Source: Tolypeutes matacus (Eukaryota > Chordata > Mammalia > Cingulata > Chlamyphoridae). Taken from it: DNA of 64,000 bases. The stretch covers positions 713,367-777,366 of the forward strand of contig JAKSZT010038590.1 in assembly GCA_026826555.1 (NCBI GenBank). The letters run 5' to 3'. The notes under the pieces were generated by a model. It saw only the letters and a list, made by a program, of their open reading frames with translations. It ran no database searches and was not told the DNA's origin. Numbering within the stretch: the stretch's first letter is position 1; each line of letters opens with the position of its first letter. Position numbers and translations under genes: made by a program. Positions 63,001 to 64,000 of the stretch are shown here, one piece after another.

Positions 63001-63418
63001 ATTGTAGAGACATTTATTTCTCCATTTAGTTTTTCCAGTGTTTAGCTCATGTATTTTGAGGCACCCCAATTAGGTGCAAAAATGTTTATGATTGTTTTCT
63101 CTTCTTGAGAGATTACCTCATTTAGTAATATATAGTGTCATCTTTGTCTCTTACCATAGTTTTGCATTTAAAGTCTATTTTGTCTGATATTAGGATAGCT
63201 ACTCCTGCCCTTTTTTGGCTGTTTGCTTGTAAAATTGTTTTCCCACCATTTGCTTTCAGCTTCCTTGAATACCTGGGTTGAAGGTGGGTTTCTTGTAGAC
63301 AGCATATAGATGGATGATATTTCCTTATCCATTCTGCCAATCTGTGTCTCTTGACTCGTGAGTTTAATCCATTAACATTCAGTGTTATTATTTGCAAGGA
63401 ATTTCTTACATCAGCCAT
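60091..63418 (-). pseudogene. L1 ORF2, endonuclease and reverse transcriptase, broken
   Basis: ORF2 starts at 63418 with MADVRNSLQIITLNVNGLNS and the endonuclease marks ICCLQETHL. The late endonuclease motif at 62733-62741 reads SNH where SDH is usual. RT motifs follow: [24 protein letters not shown], then [11 protein letters not shown] (61562-61753) and FADG at 61348-61359, where FADD is expected. Near the end comes KMWYIHTM, then an early stop at the site of the usual Gln. Several frameshifts divide it, and it spans 3.3 kb against the usual 3.8 kb. The copy is dead by both catalytic change and frame loss. Confidence 0.92.
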
Positions 63419-63499
63419 ATTTTCTTTGGATTAATGTATGTCATATGCTTTTATTATTTCTATTAATGTCTTTTAGTTGTTCTTACACTCTCCTCCAAC

Positions 63500-64000
63500 T
63501 CTGTCTCCCCTGCTTTTTCCTTTCAACTTGTAGAACTTCCTTTAGTATTTCTTGAAGTTCAGGGATCTTTTTGGCATACTGTCTTAATTTCTGTCTATAT
63601 GTGAATATTTTGAACTCTCTATCATTTTTGAAAGGTTTTGATATGCCAGTTTTGCTGGATAGAGAATTTGTGACTGGAATTTTTTTGTTTTAGTACTTTG
63701 ACTATGTCATACCACTGTCTTCCTGCCTCCATGGTTTCAGATAAGAAATCAGCACTTAATCATATTGTGCTTCCCTTGTTTGTGATGGTTCTCTTTTCTC
63801 TTGCTGCCTTGAGTATTTTCTCTGTGTCTTGAGCACTGGACATTTTGACAAGTATATGTCTTGGAGTTGGCCTGTTGGAATTTTTACTGTTTGGGGTGTG
63901 CTGTGCTTCCTGGACAAGGACATCCATCTCTCTCAATAGGGTTGTGAGGTTTTCAGCCATTATTTCCTTCAACACTACACCTGTTCCCTTTCCCTTCTCT
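63500..64000 (-). pseudogene. L1 ORF1 C-terminal part, window edge
   Basis: The minus frame at 63760-63975 reads VQEAQHTPNSKNSNRPTPRH and ILKAAREKRTITNKGS, the C-terminal RNA-binding part of L1 ORF1p. It is out of frame with its continuation toward 63500. The N-terminal coiled coil lies outside the window. ORF1 precedes ORF2 by about 80-100 bp, as in other mammalian L1s. Confidence 0.85.

Noticed and set aside
62569..63045. 158-codon plus-strand open frame
   Set aside because: It is the antisense shadow of the L1 endonuclease coding region on the minus strand.

Overview
This window looks like intergenic mammalian DNA, most likely from a xenarthran such as an armadillo (Dasypus). The strongest clue is a family of short tRNA-derived SINEs. 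They begin near GGGAAGYRG, carry a pol III B-box and end in AATAAATAAAATCTTAAA. They match my recollection of the armadillo DAS family. Alongside them are L1 copies with an unusually long 3' UTR, many ERVL/MaLR-type LTRs and old MIR relics. The species is an inference. I see no intact protein-coding gene, and every open frame I inspected is either a relic of a mobile element or an incidental frame.

The host-gene content is one broken olfactory receptor (29225-30175, minus) and a short relic of another (47646-47738, minus). They lie in a region with an old direct duplication. Bases 1-509 resemble 32108-32645, and 3213-5695 resemble 44309-46090, in the same order and orientation. This fits an olfactory receptor cluster growing by tandem duplication. 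The two copies are now 32 to 41 kb apart because L1s, ERVs and SINEs landed between them at different times.

Layout: 0.5-3.1 kb holds an L1 scrap and a MaLR-type provirus. 3.2-5.7 kb is the second part of duplication copy A, with a solo LTR. 6.6-9.8 kb holds MaLR and ERVL internal pieces with a nested insertion. 11.9-15.0 kb holds LTRs and ERVL internal sequence. 16.0-21.0 kb is an antisense L1 split by two LTRs of one family. 21-28 kb holds ERV pieces, a HAL1/L1-like remnant, SINEs and a CpG-rich LTR-like block. 29-32 kb is the receptor pseudogene and its flank. 33.6-35.2 kb holds a SINE dimer and an LTR hit by an L1. 35.2-42.4 kb is a sense L1 split by a non-coding provirus and a younger L1 3' end. 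42.4-44.2 kb is a HAL1/L1-like antisense piece with an LTR. 44.3-46.1 kb is the second part of duplication copy B. 47.6 kb is the receptor relic. 49-57 kb holds several LTRs and a second ERVL copy. 57.1-64.0 kb is an antisense L1 running off the window.

Nothing here acts as a working genetic system. The main value is a readable insertion history: target-site duplications, an empty paralogous site and three-deep nesting. I found no novel biological system. The candidates closest to undescribed are the 4-kb provirus with a 2.65-kb apparently non-coding interior, the L1 with about 3 kb of 3' UTR, and the CpG-rich LTR-like block at 27.2-27.8 kb.
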